Below, in pieces: positions 49,301-63,700 of a stretch of 64,000 bases of DNA (the first letter of the stretch is position 1; the number at the start of each line of letters is the position of its first letter). The stretch is from the NCBI GenBank assembly GCA_945910005.1, contig CAMDTW010000165.1, positions 1 through 64,000 of the forward strand, read 5' to 3'. The notes beneath the pieces were generated by a model, which worked only from the letters and a program-made list of their open reading frames with translations, was not told where the DNA came from and ran no database searches. Made by a program: the position numbers and the translations under genes. The DNA is from Isoperla grammatica. Its lineage: Eukaryota; Arthropoda; Insecta; Plecoptera; Perlodidae.

Positions 49301-49650
49301 CTCATGTCACTGACTTAGCGCAGGGTTTATCAAGTACAGTCACCTTCACAAGCGAGGAAACATGCGTTGTCTTCATATGTTGCATGTAGTTGCTTTCATG
49401 TCACTGACTTAGCGCAGGGTTAATCTCGTACAGTCACCTTCACAAGCGAGGAAACATGAGTTGTCCTCATATGTTGCATGTAGTTGTTCTCATGTAACTG
49501 ACTTAGCGCAGGGTTTATCAAGTACAGTCACCGTCACAAGCGAGGAAACATGCGTTGTCTTCATATGTTGCATGAAGTGGCTCTCATGTCTCTGACTTAG
49601 CGCAGGGTTTATCACGTACAGTCACCGTCACAAGCGAGGAAGCATGCGTT
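46323..49650. repeat. 94-bp units related to 41.2-45.1 kb, rearranged
   Basis: This stretch repeats landmarks of the preceding block at changing distances. The GAGAAAATAATG unit at 46,627 is about 5,171 bp from that at 41,456. ACTAAGCACAGGG at 47,433 is 4,607 bp from 42,826. GAAGTGGCTCTCATGTCTC near 49,574 is about 4,605 bp from that near 44,969. Spacings differ by whole units, so it reads as a further copy that has lost groups of units. Confidence 0.75.
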
Positions 49651-52600
49651 GTCTTCATATGTTGCATGTAGTTGCTCTCATGTCACTGACTTAGCGCAGG
49701 GTTTATCACGTACAGTCACCTTCACAAGCGAGGAAACATGCGTTGTCTTCATATGTTGCATGTAGTTGCTCTCATGTCACTGACTTAGCGCAGGGTTTAT
49801 TAAGTACAGTCACCATCACAATAGAGAAAACATGCATTGTCTTCATATGTTGCATGTAGTTTCACTCATGTCACTGACTTAGCGCAAGGTTTATCACGTA
49901 CAGTTACCTTCACAAGCGAGGAAACATGCGTTGTCTTCATATGTTGCATGTAGTTGCTCTCATGTCACTGACTTAGCGCAGGCTTTATCAAGTACAGTCA
50001 CCTTCACAAGCGAGGAAACATGCGTTGTCTTCATATGTTGCATGTAGTTGCTCTCATGTCACTGACTTAGCGCAGGGTTTATCAAGTACAGTCACCTTCA
50101 CAAGCGAGGAAACATGCGTTGTCTTCATATGTTGTATGTAGTTGCTCTCATGTCACTGACTAAGTACAAAGTTTATCAAGTACAGTCACCTTCACAAGCG
50201 AGGAAACATGCCTAGTCTTCATATGTTGTATGTAGTTGCTCTCATGTCACTGACTAAGTGCAGGGTTTATCAAGTACAGTCACCTTCACAAGCGAGGAAA
50301 CATGCCTTGTCTTCATATGTTGCATGTAGTTGCTCTCATGTCACTGACTTAGCGCAGGGTTTATCACGTACAATCACCGTCACAAGCGAGAAAACATTTG
50401 TTGTCTTCATATGTTGCATGTAGTTGCTCTCATGTCACTGACTGAGCGCAGGGTTTATCACGTACAGTCACCGTCACAAGCGAGGAAACATGCGTTGTCT
50501 TCATATGTTGCATGTTGTTGCTTTCATGTCACTGACTTAGCGCAGGGTCTATCAAGTACAGTCACCGTCACAAGCGAGGAAACATGCGTTGTCCTAATTT
50601 GTTTCATGTAGTTGCTGTCATGTCACTGACTTAGCGCAGGGTTTATCACGTACAGTCACCTTCACAAGCACAGGATACATGCATTGCCTTCATATGTTGC
50701 ATGTAGTTGCTCTCATGTCACTGACTTAGCGCAGGGTTTATCAAGTACAGTCACCGTCACAAGCGAGGAAACATGCGTTGTCCTCATATGTTGCATGTAG
50801 TTGCTCTCATTTCACTGACTTAGCGCAGGGTTTATCAAGTACAAATCACCGTCACAATAGAGAAAACATGCGTTGTCTTCATATGTTGCATGTAGTTGCT
50901 CTCATGTCACTGACTTAGCGCAGGGTTTATCAAGTACAGTCACCTTCACAAGCGAGGAAACATGCGTTGTCTTCATATGTTGCATGTAGTTTCTCTCATG
51001 TCACTGACTTAGCGCAGGGTTTATCAAGTACACTCACCTTCACAAGCGAGGAAACATGCGTTGTCTTCATATGTTGCATGTAGTTGCTCTCATGTCACTG
51101 ACTTAGCGCAGGGTTTATCAAGTACAGTCACCTTCACAAGCGAGGAAACATGCGTTGTCTTCATATGTTGCATGTAGTTGCTCTCATGTCACTGACTTAG
51201 CGCAGGATTTATCAAGTACAGTCACCGTCACTAGCGAGGAAACATGCGTTGTCTTCATATGTTGCATGTAGTTGCTCTCATGTCACTGACTTAGTGCAGG
51301 GTTTTTTCAAGTACAGTCACCTTCACAAGCGAGGAAACATGCGTTGTCTTCATATGTTGCATGTAGTTGCTCATATGTCACTGACATAGCGCAGGGTTTA
51401 TCACGTACAGTCACCGTCACAAGCGAGGAAACATGCGTTGTCTTCATATGTTGCATGTAGTTGCTCTCATGTCACTGACTTAGCGCAGGGTTTATCACTT
51501 ACAGTCACCGTCACAAGCGAAGAAACATGCGTTGTCCTAATATGTTGCATGTAGTTGCTCTCATGTCACTGACTTAGCGCAGGGTTTATCAACACAGTCA
51601 CCGTCACAAGCGAGGAAACATGCGTTGTCCTAATATGTTGCATGTAGTTGCTCTCATGTCACTGACTTAGCGCGGGGTTTATCAAGTACAGTCACCTTCA
51701 CAAGCGAGGAAACATGCGTTGTCTTCATATGTTGCATGTAGTTGCTCTCATGTCACTGACTTAGCGCAGGGATTATCACGTACAGTCACCGTCACAAGCG
51801 AGGAAACATGCGTTGTCCTAATATGTTTCATGTAGTTGCTCTCATGTCACTGACTTAGCGCAGGGTTTATCAAGTACAGTCACCGTCACAAGCGAGGAAA
51901 TATGCATTGTCTTCATATGTTGCATGTAGTTGCTCTCATGTCACTGACTTAGCGCAGGGTTTATCAAGTACAGTCACCTTCACAAGCGAGGAAACATGCG
52001 TTGTCTTCATATGTTGCATGTAGTTGCTCTCATGTCACTGACTTAGCGCAGGGTTTATCACGTACAGTCACCGTCACACACGAGGAAACATGCGTTGTCC
52101 TAATATGTTTCATGTAGTTGCTCTCATGTCACCTACTTAGCGCAGGGTTTATCAAGTACAGTCACCTTCACAAGCGAGGAAACATGCGTTGTCCTAATTT
52201 GTTGCATGTAGTTGCTCTCATGTCACTGACTTAGCGCCGGGTTTATCATGTACAGTTACCGTGACAAGCGAGGAAACATGCGTTGTCTTCATATGTTGCA
52301 TGTAGTTGCTCTCATGTCACTGACTTAGCGCAGGGTTTATCAAGTACAGTCACCTTCACAAGCGAAAAAACATGCGTTGTCTTCATGTGTTGCATGTAGT
52401 TGCTCTCATGTCACTGACTTAGCGCAGGGTTTATCAAGTACAGTCACCTTCACAAGCGAGGAAACATGCGTTGTCTTCATATGTTGCATGTAGTTGCTTT
52501 TATGTCACTGACATCACGCAGGGTTTATCACGTACAGTCACCGTCACAAGCGAGGAAACATGTGTTTTCTTCATATGTTGCATGTAGTTGCTCTCATGTC

Positions 52601-52900
52601 ACTGACTTAGCGCAGGGTTTATCACGTACAGTCACCGTCACAAGCGAGAAAACATGCGTTGTCTTCATATGTTGCATGTAGTTGCTCTCATGTCACTGAC
52701 TTAGCGCAGGGTTTATCATCGTACAGTCACCGTCACAAGCGAGGAAACATGCGTTGTCATAATTTGTTGCATGTAGTTGCTCTCAAGTCACTGACTTAGC
52801 GCAGGGTTTATCAATTACAGTCACCGTCACAAGCGAGGAAACATGCGTTGTCCTAATATGTTGCATGTAGTTGCTCTCATGTCACTGACTTAGCGCAGGG
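49650..52900. repeat. Less homogenised 94-bp units with private indels
   Basis: Array continues, but I could not match this stretch to another part of the window, and private length changes are frequent: CACAATAGAGAAAAC near 49,816 and 50,845, CAAGCACAGGATAC near 50,667, GTACAAATCACC near 50,840, GGGTTTTTTCAAG near 51,300, TATCAACACAG near 51,588, TATCATCGTAC near 52,717. Units are still recognisable and in phase. Confidence 0.7.
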
Positions 52901-52989
52901 TTTATCAAGTACAATCACCTTCACAAGCGAGGAAACATGCGTTTTCTTCATATGTTGCATGTAGTTGCTCTCATGTCACTGACTTAGCG

Positions 52990-55900
52990 CAGGGTTTATC
53001 AAGTACAGTCACCGTCACAAGCGAAGAAACATGCATTGTCTTCATATGTTGCATGTAGTTGCTCTCATGTCACTGACTTAGCGCAGGGTTTATTAAGTAC
53101 AGTCACCTTCACAAGCGAGGAAACATGCGTTGTCTTCATATGTTGCATGTAGTTGCCCTCATGTCACTGACTTTGCGCAGGGATTATCACGTACAGTCAC
53201 CGTTACAAGCGAGGAAACATGCGTTGTCCTAATATGTTTCATGTAGTTGCTCTCATGTCACTGACTTAGCGCAGGGTTTATCAAGTACAGTCACCGTCAC
53301 AAGCGAGGAAACATGCATTGTCTTCATATATTGCATGTAGTTGCTCTCATGTCACTGACTTAGCGCAAGGTTTTTAAAGTACAGTCACCTTCACAAGCGA
53401 GGAAACATGCGTTGTCTTCATATGTTTCATGTAGTTGCTCTCATGTCACTGACATAGCGCAGGTTTTATCACGTACAGTCACCGTCACAAGCGAGGAAAC
53501 ATGCGTTGTCCTAATATGTTGCATGCAGTTGCTCTCATGTCACTGACTTAGCGCAGGGTTTATCAAGTACAGTCACCTTCACAAGCGAGGAAACATGCGT
53601 TGTCCTAATTTGTTGCATGTAGTTGCTCTCATGTCACTGACTTAGCGCAGGGTTTATCATGTACAGTTACCGTGAAAAGCGAGGAAACATGCGTTGTCTT
53701 CATATGTTGCATGTAGTTGCTCTCATATCACTGACTTAGCGCAGGGTTTATCAAGTACAGTCACCTTCACAAGCGAGGAAACATGCGTTTTCTTCATATG
53801 TTGCATGTAGTTGCTCTCATGTCACTGACTTAGCGCAGGGTTTATCAAGTACAGTCACCTTCACAAGCGAGGAAACATGCGTTGTCTTCATATGTTGCAT
53901 GTAGTTGCTCTCATGTCACTGACTTAGCGCAGGGTTTATCACGTACAGTCACCGTCACAAGCGAGGAAACATGCGTTGTCCTAATATGTTTCATGTAGTT
54001 GCTCTCATGTCACTGACTTAGCGCAGGGTTTATCAAGTACAGTCACCTTCACAAGCGAGGAAACATGCGTTGTCCTAATTTGTTGCATTTAGTTGCTCTC
54101 ATGTCACTTACTAAGCGCAGGGTTTATCGAGTACAGTCACCGTCACAAGCGAGGAAACATGCGTTGTCTTCTTATGTTGCATGTAGTTGCTCTCATGTCA
54201 CTGACTTAGCGCAGGGTTTATCAAGTACAGTCACCTTCACAAGTGAAGAAACATGCGTTGTCTTCATATGTTGCATGTAGTTGCTCTCATGTCACTGACT
54301 TAGCGCGGGGTTTATCACGTACAGTCACCTTAACAAGCGATAAAACATGCGTTGTCTTCATATGTTGCATGTAGTTGCTCTCATGTCACTGACTGAGCGC
54401 AGGGTTTATCAAGTACAGTCACTTTCACAAGCGAGGAAACATGCGTTGTCCTAATATGTTGCATGTAGTTGCTCTCATGTCACTGACTAAGCGCAGGGTT
54501 TATCAAGTACAGTCACCTTCACAAGCGAGGAAACATGCGTTGTCTTCATATGTTGCATGAAGTTGCTCTTATGTCACTGACTTAGCGCAGGGTTTATCAC
54601 GTACAGTCACCGTCACAAGCGAGGAAACATGTGTTGTCTTCATATGTTGCATGTAGTTGCTCTCATGTCACTGACTTAGCGCAGGGTTTATCAAGTACAG
54701 TCACCGTCACATGCGAGGAAACATGCGTTGTCTTCATATGTTGCATGTATTTGCTCTCATGTCACTGACTTAGCGCAGGGTTTATCAAGTACAGTCACCG
54801 TCACATGCGAGGAAACATGCGTTGTCCTAATATGTTGCATGTTGTTGCTCTCATGTCACTGACTTAGCGCAGGGTTTATCAAGTACAGTCACCGTCACAA
54901 GCGAGGTAACATGCGTTGTCCTAATATGTTGCATGTAGTTGCTCTCATGTCACTGAATAAGCGCAGGGTTTATCAAGTACAGTCACCGTCACAAGCGAGG
55001 AAACATGCGTTGTCTTCATATGTTGCATGTAGTTGCTCTCATGTCACTGACTAAGCGCAGGGTTTATCAAGTACAGTCACCGTCACAAGCGAGGAAACAT
55101 GCGTTGTCTTCATATGTTGCATGTTGTTGCTCTCATGTCACTGACTGAGCGCAGGTTTTATCAAGTACAGTCACCTTCACAAGCGAGGAAACATGCGTTG
55201 TCTTCATATGTTGCATGTAGTTGCTCTCATGTCACTGACTTAGCGCGGGGTTTATCACGTACAGTCACCTTAACAATGGAGGAAACATGTGTTGTCTTCA
55301 TATGTTGCATGTAGTTGCTCTCATGTCACTGACTTAGCGCAGGGTTAATCACGTACAGTCACCTTAACAAGCGAGGAAACATGCGTTGTCCTCATATGTT
55401 GCATGTAGTTGCGCTCATGTCACTGACTTAGCGCAGGGTTTATCAAGCACAGTCACCTTCACAAGCGAGGAAACAGGCGTTGTCCTCATATGTTGCATGT
55501 AGTTGCTCTCATGTCACTGACTTAGCGCAGGGTTTATCAAGTACAGTCACCATCACAAGTGAGGAAACATGCGTTGTCTTCATATGTTGCATGTAGTTGC
55601 TCTCATGTCACTGACTTAGCGCAGGGTTTATCAAGTACAGTCACCATCCCAAGCGAGGAAACATGCGTTGTCTTCATATTTTGCATGGAGTTGCTCTCAT
55701 GTCACTGACTTAGCGCAGGGTTTATCAAGTACAGTCACCTTCACAAGCGAGGAAACATGCGTTGTCTTCATATGTTGCATGTAGTTGCTCTCATGTCACT
55801 GACTTAGCGCATGGTTTATGAAGTACAGTCACCGTCACAAGCTAGGAAACATGCGTTGTCTTCATATGTTGCATGTAGCTGCTCTTTTGTCACTGACTTA

Positions 55901-57740
55901 GCGCAGGGTTTATCAAGTAAAGTCACCGTCACAAGCGAGGAAACATGCGTTGTCTTCATATGTTGCATGTAGTTGCTCTCATGTCACTGACTTAGCGCAG
56001 GGTTTATCAAGTACAGTCACCTTCACAAGCGAGAAAACATGCGTTGTCTTCATATGTTGCATGTAGTTGCTCTTATGTCACGGACTTAGCGCAGGGTTTA
56101 TCACGTACAGTCACCGTCACAAGCGAGAAATAAATGCGTTGTCTTCATATGTTGCATGTAGTTGCTTTCATGTCACTGACTTAGCGCAGGGTTTATCAAG
56201 TACAGTCACCTTCACAAGCGAGGATACATGCGTTGTCTTCATATGTTGCATGAAGTTGCTCTCATGTCACTGACTTAGCGCAGGGTTTATCAAGTACAGT
56301 CACCGTCACAAGCGAGGAAACATGCGTTGTCCTAATATGTTGCATGTAGTTGCTCTCATGTCACTGACTCAGCGCAGGGTTTATCAAGTACAGTCACCGT
56401 CACAAGCGAGGAAACATGCGATGTCCTAATATGTTGCATGTAGTTGCTCTCATGTCACTGACTACGCGCAGGGTTTTTCAAGTACAGTTACCGTCACAAG
56501 CGAGGAAACATGCGTTGTCTTCATATGTTGCATGTAGTTGCTCTCATGTCACTGACTTAGCGCAGGGTTTATCAAGTACAGTCACCGTCACAAGCGAGGA
56601 AACATGCGTTGTCCTAATATGTTGCATGTAGTTGCTCTCATGTCACTGACTTAGCGAAGGGTTTATCAAGTACAGTCACCTTCACAAGCGAGAAAACATG
56701 CGTTGTCTTCATATGTTGCATGTAGTTGCTCTCATGTCACTGACTTAGCGCAGGGTTTATCACGTACAGTCACCTTCACAAGCGAGGAAACATTTGTTGT
56801 CTTCATATGTTGCATGTAGTTGCTCTCATGTCACTGACTTAGCGCAGGGTTTATCAAGTACAGTCACCGTCACAAGCAAGGAAACATGCATTGTCTTCAT
56901 ATGTTGCATGTTGTTGCTCTCATGTCACTGACTTAGCGCTGGGTTTATTAAGTACAGTCACCTTCACAAGCGAAGAAACATGCGTTGTCTTCATATGTTG
57001 CATGTAGTTGCCCTCATGTCACTGACTTTGCGCAGGGATTATCACGTACAGTCACCGTTACAAGCGAGGAAACATGCGTTGTCCTAATATGTTTCATGTT
57101 GTTGCTCTCATGTCACTGACTTAGTGCAGGGTTTATCAAGTACAGTCACCGTCACAAGCGAGGAAACATGCATTGTCTTCATATATTGCATGTAGTTGCC
57201 CTCATGTCACTGACTTAGCGCAGGGTTTTTAAAGTACAGTCACCTTCACAAGCGAGGAAACATGCGTTGTCTTCATATGTTGCATGTAGTTGCTCTCATG
57301 TCACTGACATAGCGCAGGTTTTATCACGTACAGTCACCGTCAAAAGCGAGGAAACATGCGTTGTCCTAATATGTTTCATGTAGTTGCTCTCATGTCACTG
57401 ACTTAGCGCAGGGTTTATCAAGTACAGTCATCTTCACAAGCGAGGAAACATGCGTTGTCCTAATTTGTTGCATGTAGTTGATCTCATGTCACTGACTTAG
57501 CGCAGGGTTTATCATGTACAGTTACCGTGACAAGCGAGGAAACATGCGTTGTCTTCATATGTTGCTTGTAGTTGCTCTCATGTCACTGACTTAGCGCAGG
57601 GTTTATCAAGTACAGTCACCGTCACAAGCGAAGAAACATGCATTGTCTTCATATGTTGCATGTAGTTGCTCTCATGTCACTGACTGAGCGCAGGTTTTAT
57701 CAAGTACAGTCACCTTCACAAGCGAGGAAACATGCTTTGT
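52990..57740. repeat. 94-bp units mixing several higher-order types
   Basis: From about 52,990 the order resembles the block around 28.27-29.2 kb (GAAGAAACATGCATTG, ATTATCACGTAC, TTTTTAAAGTAC, TGTACAGTTACCGTG). From 54.0 to 57.7 kb it carries the marker units of the other blocks: CTGAGCGCAGGTTTTATC near 55,145, AACAATGGAGG near 55,273, GAGAAATAAATGCG at 56,125 and GACTCAGCGC near 56,370. No single constant spacing to another block holds throughout, so I treat it as a mosaic. Confidence 0.65.
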
Positions 57741-57749
57741 CTTCATATG

Positions 57750-60700
57750 TTGCATGTAGTTGCTTTCATGTCACTGACTTAGCGCGGGGTTTATCACGTA
57801 CAGTCACCTTAACAAGCGATGAAACATGCGTTGTCTTCATATGTTGCATGTAGTTGCTCTCATGTCACTGACTGAGCGCAGGGTTTATCAAGTACAGTCA
57901 CCTTCACAAGCGAGGAAACATGCGTTGTCCTAATATGTTGCATGTAGTTGCTCTCATGTCACTGACTTAGCGCAGGGTTTATCAAGTACAGTCACCTTCA
58001 CAAGCGAGGAAACATGCGTTGTCTTCATATGTTGCATGAAGTTGCTCTCATGTCACTGACTTAGCGCAGGGTTTATCACGTACAGTCACCGTCACAAGCG
58101 AGGAAACATGTGTTGTCTTCATATGTTGCATGTTGTTGCTCTCATGTCACTGACTTAGCGCAGGGTTTATCAAGTACAGTCACCGTCACAAGCGAGGAAA
58201 CATGCGTTGTCTTCATATGTTGCATGTAGTTGCTCTCATGTCACTGACTTAGCGCAGGGTTTATCAAGTACAGTCACCGTCACATGCGAGGAAACATGCG
58301 TTGTCCTAATATGTTGCATGTTGTTGCTCTCATGTCACTGACTTAGCGCAGGGTTTTTCAAGTACAGTCACCGTCACAAGCGAGGTAACATGCGTTGTCC
58401 TAATATGTTGCATGTAGTTGCTCTCATGTCACTGACTTAGCGCAGGGTTTATCAAGTACAGTCACCGTCACAAGCGAGGAAACATGCGTTGTCTTCATAT
58501 GTTGCATGTAGTTGCTCTCATGTCACTGACTAAGCGCAGGGTTTATCAAGTACAGTCACCGTCACAAGCGAGGAAACATGCGTTGTCTTCATATGTTGCA
58601 TGTTGTTGCTCTCATGTCACTGACTGAGCGCAGGTTTTATCAAGTACAGTCACCTTCACAAGCGAGGAAACATGCGTTGTCTTCATATGTTGCATGTAGT
58701 TGCTCTCATGTCACTGACTTAGCGCGGGGTTTATCACGTACAGTCACCTTAACAATGGAGGAAACATGTGTTGTCTTCATATGTTGCATGTAGTTGCTCT
58801 CATGTCACTGACTTAGCGCAGGGTTAATCACGTACAGTCACCTTAACAAGCGAGGAAACATGCGTTGTCCTCCTATGTTGCATGTAATTGCGCTCATGTC
58901 ACTGACTTAGCGCAGGGTTTATCAAGCACAGTCACCTTCACAAGCGAGGAAACAGGCGTTGTCCTCATATGTTGCATGTAGTTGCTCTCATGTTACTGAC
59001 TTAGCGCAGGGTTTATCAAGTACAGTCACCATCACAAGTGAGGAAACATGCGTTGTCTTCATATGTTGCATGTAGTTGCTCTCATGTCACTGACTTAGCG
59101 CAGGGTTTATCAAGTACAGTCACCTTCACAAGCGAGAAAACATGCGTTGTCTTCATATGTTGCATGTAGTTGCTCTCATGTCACTGACTTAGCGCATGGT
59201 TTATGAAGTACAGTCACCGTCACAAGCTAGGAAACATGCGTTGTCTTCATATGTTGCATGTAGCTGCTCTTTTGTCACTGACTTAGCGCAGGGTTTATCA
59301 AGTAAAGTCACCGTCACAAGCGAGGAAACATGCGTTGTCTTCATATGTTGCATGTAGTTTCTCTCATGTCACTGACTTAGCGCAGGGTTTATCAAGTACA
59401 GTCACCTTCACAAGCGAGAAAACATGCGTTGTCTTCATATGTTGCATGTAGTTGCTCTTATGTCACGGACTTAGCGCAGGGTTTATCACGTACAGTCACC
59501 GTCACAAGCGAGAAAATAATGCGTTGTCTTCATATGTTGCATGTAGTTGCTTTCATGTCACTGACTTAGCGCAGGGTTTATCAAGTACAGTCACCTTCAC
59601 AAGCGAGGATACATGCGTTGTCTTCATATGTTGCATGAAGTTGCTCTCATGTCACTGACTTAGCGCAGGGTTTATCAAGTACAGTCACCGTCACAAGCGA
59701 GGAAACATGCGTTGTCCTAATATGTTGCATGTAGTTGCTCTCATGTCACTGACTCAGCGCAGGGTTTATCAAGTACAGTCACCGTCACAAGCGAGGAAAC
59801 ATGCGATGTCCTAATATGTTGCATGTAGTTGCTCTCATGTCACTGACTTAGCGCAGGGTTTTTCAAGTACAGTCACCGTCACAAGCGAGGAAACATGCGT
59901 TGTCTTCATATGTTGCATGTAGTTGCTCTCATGTCACTGACTTAGCGCAGGGTTTATCAAGTACAGTCACCGTCACAAGCGAGGAAACATGCGTTGTCCT
60001 AATATGTTGCATGTAGTTGCTCTCATGTCACTGACTTAGCGAAGGGTTTATCAAGTACAGTCACCTTCACAAGCGAGGAAACATGCGTTGTCTTCATATG
60101 TTGCATGTAGTTGCTCTCATGTCACTGACTTAGCACAGGGTTTATCACGTACAGTCACCTTCACAAGCGAGGAAACTTTTGTTGTCTTCATATGTTGCAT
60201 GTAGTTGCTCTCATGTCACTGACTTAGCGCAGGGTTTATCAAGTACAGTCACCGTCACAAGCAAGGAAACATGCATTGTCTTCATATGTTGCATGTAGTT
60301 GCTCTCATGTCACTGACTTAGCGCAGGGTTTATTAAGTACAGTCACCGTCACAAGCGAGGAAACATGCGATGTCCTAATATGTTGCATGTAGTTGCTCTC
60401 ATGTCACTGACTTAGCGCAGGGTTTTTCAAGTACAGTCACCGTCACAAGCGAGGAAACATGCGTTGTCTTCATATGTTGCATGTAGTTGCTCTCATGTCA
60501 CTGACTTAGCGCAGGGTTTATCAAGTACAGTCACCGTCACAAGCGAGGAAACATGCGTTGTCCTAATATGTTGCATGTAGTTGCTCTCATGTCACTGACT
60601 TAGCGCAGGGTTTATCAAGTACAGTCACCTTCACAAGCGAGGAAACATGCGTTGTCTTCATATGTTGCATGTAGTTGCTCTCATGTCACTGACTTAGCGC

Positions 60701-63700
60701 AGGGTTTATCACGTACAGTCACCTTCACAAGCGAGGAAACATTTGTTGTCTTCATATGTTGCATGTAGTTTCTCTCATGTCACTGACTAAGCGCAGGGTT
60801 TATCAAGTACAGTCACCTTCACAAGCGAGGAAACATGCGTTGTCTTCATATGTTGCATGTAGTTGCTCTCATGTCACTGACTAAGCACAGGGTTTACCAC
60901 GTACAGTCACCGTCATAAGCGAGAAAACATGCGTTGTCCTAATGTGTTGCATGAAGTTGCTCTCATGTCACTGACTTAGCGCAGGGTTTATCACGTACAG
61001 TCACCGTCACAAGCGAGGAAACATGCGTTGTCCTAATATGTTGCATGTAGTTGCTCTCATGTCACTGACTTAGCGCAGGGTATATCAAGTACAGTCACCT
61101 TCACAAGCGAGGAAACATGCGTTGTCCTAATATGTTGCATGTAGTTGCTCTCATGTCACTGACTTAGCGCAGGGTTTATCAAGTACAGTCACCTTCACAA
61201 GCGAGGAAACATGCGTTGTCTTCATATGTTGCATGTAGTTGCTCTCATGTCACTGACTTAGCGCAGGGTTTATCAAGTACAGTCACCGTCACAAGCAAGG
61301 AAACATGCATTGTCTTCATATGTTGCATGTAGTTGCTCTCATGTCACTGACTTAGCGCAGGGTTTATTAAGTACAGTCACCTTCACAAGCGAGGAAACAT
61401 GCGTTGTCTTCATATGTTGCATGTAGTTGCCCTCATGTCACTGACTTTGCGCAGGGATTATCACGTACAGTCACCGTTACAAGCGAGGAAACATGCGTTG
61501 TCCTAATATGTTTCATGTAGTTGCTCTCATGTCACTGACTTAGCGCAGGGTTTATCAAGTACAGTCACCGTCACAAGCGAGGAAACATGCATTGTCTTCA
61601 TATATTGCATGTAGTTGCTCTCATGTCACTGACTTAGCGCAGGGTTTTTAAAGTACAGTAACCTTCACAAGCGAGGAAACATGCGTTGTCTTCATATGTT
61701 GCATGTAGTTGCTCTCATGTCACTGACATAGCGCAGGTTTTATCACGTACAGTCACCGTCACAAGCGAGGAAACATGCGTTGTCCTAATATGTTTCATGT
61801 AGTTGCTCTCATGTCACTGACTTAGCGCAGGGTTTATCAAGTACAGTCATCTTCACAAGCGAGGAAACATGCGTTGTCCAAATTTGTTGCATGTAGTTGC
61901 TCTCATGTCACTGACTTAGCGCAGGGTTTATCATGAACAGTTACCGTGACAAGCGAGGAAACATGCGTTGTCTTCATATGTTGCATGTAGTTGCTCTCAT
62001 ATCACTGACTTAGCGCAGGGTTTATCAAGTACAGTCACCTTTACAAGCGAGGAAACATTCGTTGTCTTCATATGTTGCATGTAGTTGCTCTCATGTCACT
62101 GACTTAGCGCAGGGTTTATCAAGTACAGTCACCTTCATAAGCGAGGAAACATGCGTTGTCTTTATATGTTGCATGTAGTTGCTCTCATGTCACTGACTTA
62201 GCGCAGGGTTTATCACGTACAGTCACCGTCACAAGCGAGGAAACATGCGTTGTCCTAATATGTTTCATGTAGTTGCTCTCATGTCACTGACTTAGCGCAG
62301 GGTTTATCACGTACAGTCACCTTCACAAGCGAGGAAACATGAGTTGTCCTCATATGTTGCATGTAGTTGCTCTCATGTCACTGACTTAGCGCAGGGTTAA
62401 TCTCGTACAGTCACCTTAACAAGCGAGGAAACATGCGTTGTCTTCATATGTTGCATGTAGTTGCTCTCATGTCACTGACTTAGCGCAGGGTTTATCAAGT
62501 ACAGTCACCGTCACAAGCGAGGAAATATGCGTTGTCTTCATATGTTGCATGTAGTTGCTCTCATGTCACTGATTTAGCGCAGGGTTTATCAAGTACAGTC
62601 ACCTTCACAAGCGAGGAAACATGCGTTGTCTTCATATGTTGCATGTAGTTGCTCTCATGTCACTGATTTAGCGCAGGGTTTATCAAGTACAGTCACCTTC
62701 ACTAGCGTGGAAACATGTGTTGTCTTCATCTGTTGCATGGAGTTGCTCTCATGTCACTGACTTTGCGCAGGGTTTATCAAGTACAGTCACCTTCACAAGC
62801 GAGGAAACATGCGTTGTCTTAATATATTGCATGTAGTTGCTTTCATGTCACTGACTTAGCGCAGGGTTAATCTCGTACAGTCACCTTCACAAGCGAGGAA
62901 ACATGAGTTGTCCTCATATGTTGCATGTAGTTGTTCTCATGTAACTGACTTAGCGCAGGGTTTATCAAGTACAGTCACCGTCACAAGCGAGGAAACATGC
63001 GTTGTCCTAATATGTTGCATGTAGTTGCTCTCATGTCACTGACTTAGCGCAGGGTTTATCAAGTACAGTCACCTTCACAAGCGAGGAAACATGCGTTGTC
63101 TTCATATGTTGCATGAAGTTGCTCTCATGTCACTGACTTAGCGCAGGGTTTATCACGTACAGTCACCGTCACAAGCGAGGAAACATGCGTTGTCTTCATA
63201 TGTTGCATGTAGTTGCTCTCATGTCACTGACTAAGCGCAGGGTTTATCAAGTACAGTCACCGTCACAAGCGAGGAAACATGCGTTGTCTTTATATGTTGC
63301 ATGTTGTTGCTCTCATGTCACTGACTGAGCGCAGGTTTTATCAAGTACAGTCACCTTCACAAGCGAGGAAACATGCGTTGTCTTCATATGTTGCATGAAG
63401 TTGCTCTCATGTCACTGACTTAGCGCGGGGTTTATCACGTACAGTCACCTTAACAATGGAGGAAACATGTGTTGTCTTCATATGTTGCATGTAGTTGCTC
63501 TCATGTCACTGACTTAGCGCAGGGTTAATCACGTACAGTCACCTTAACAAGCGAGGAAACATGCGTTGTCCTCCTATGTTGCATGTAGTTGCGCTCATGT
63601 CACTGACTCAGCGCAGGGTTTATCAAGCACAGTCACCTTCACAAGCGAGGAAACAGGCGTTGTCCTCATATGTTGCATGTAGTTGCTCACATGTCACTGA

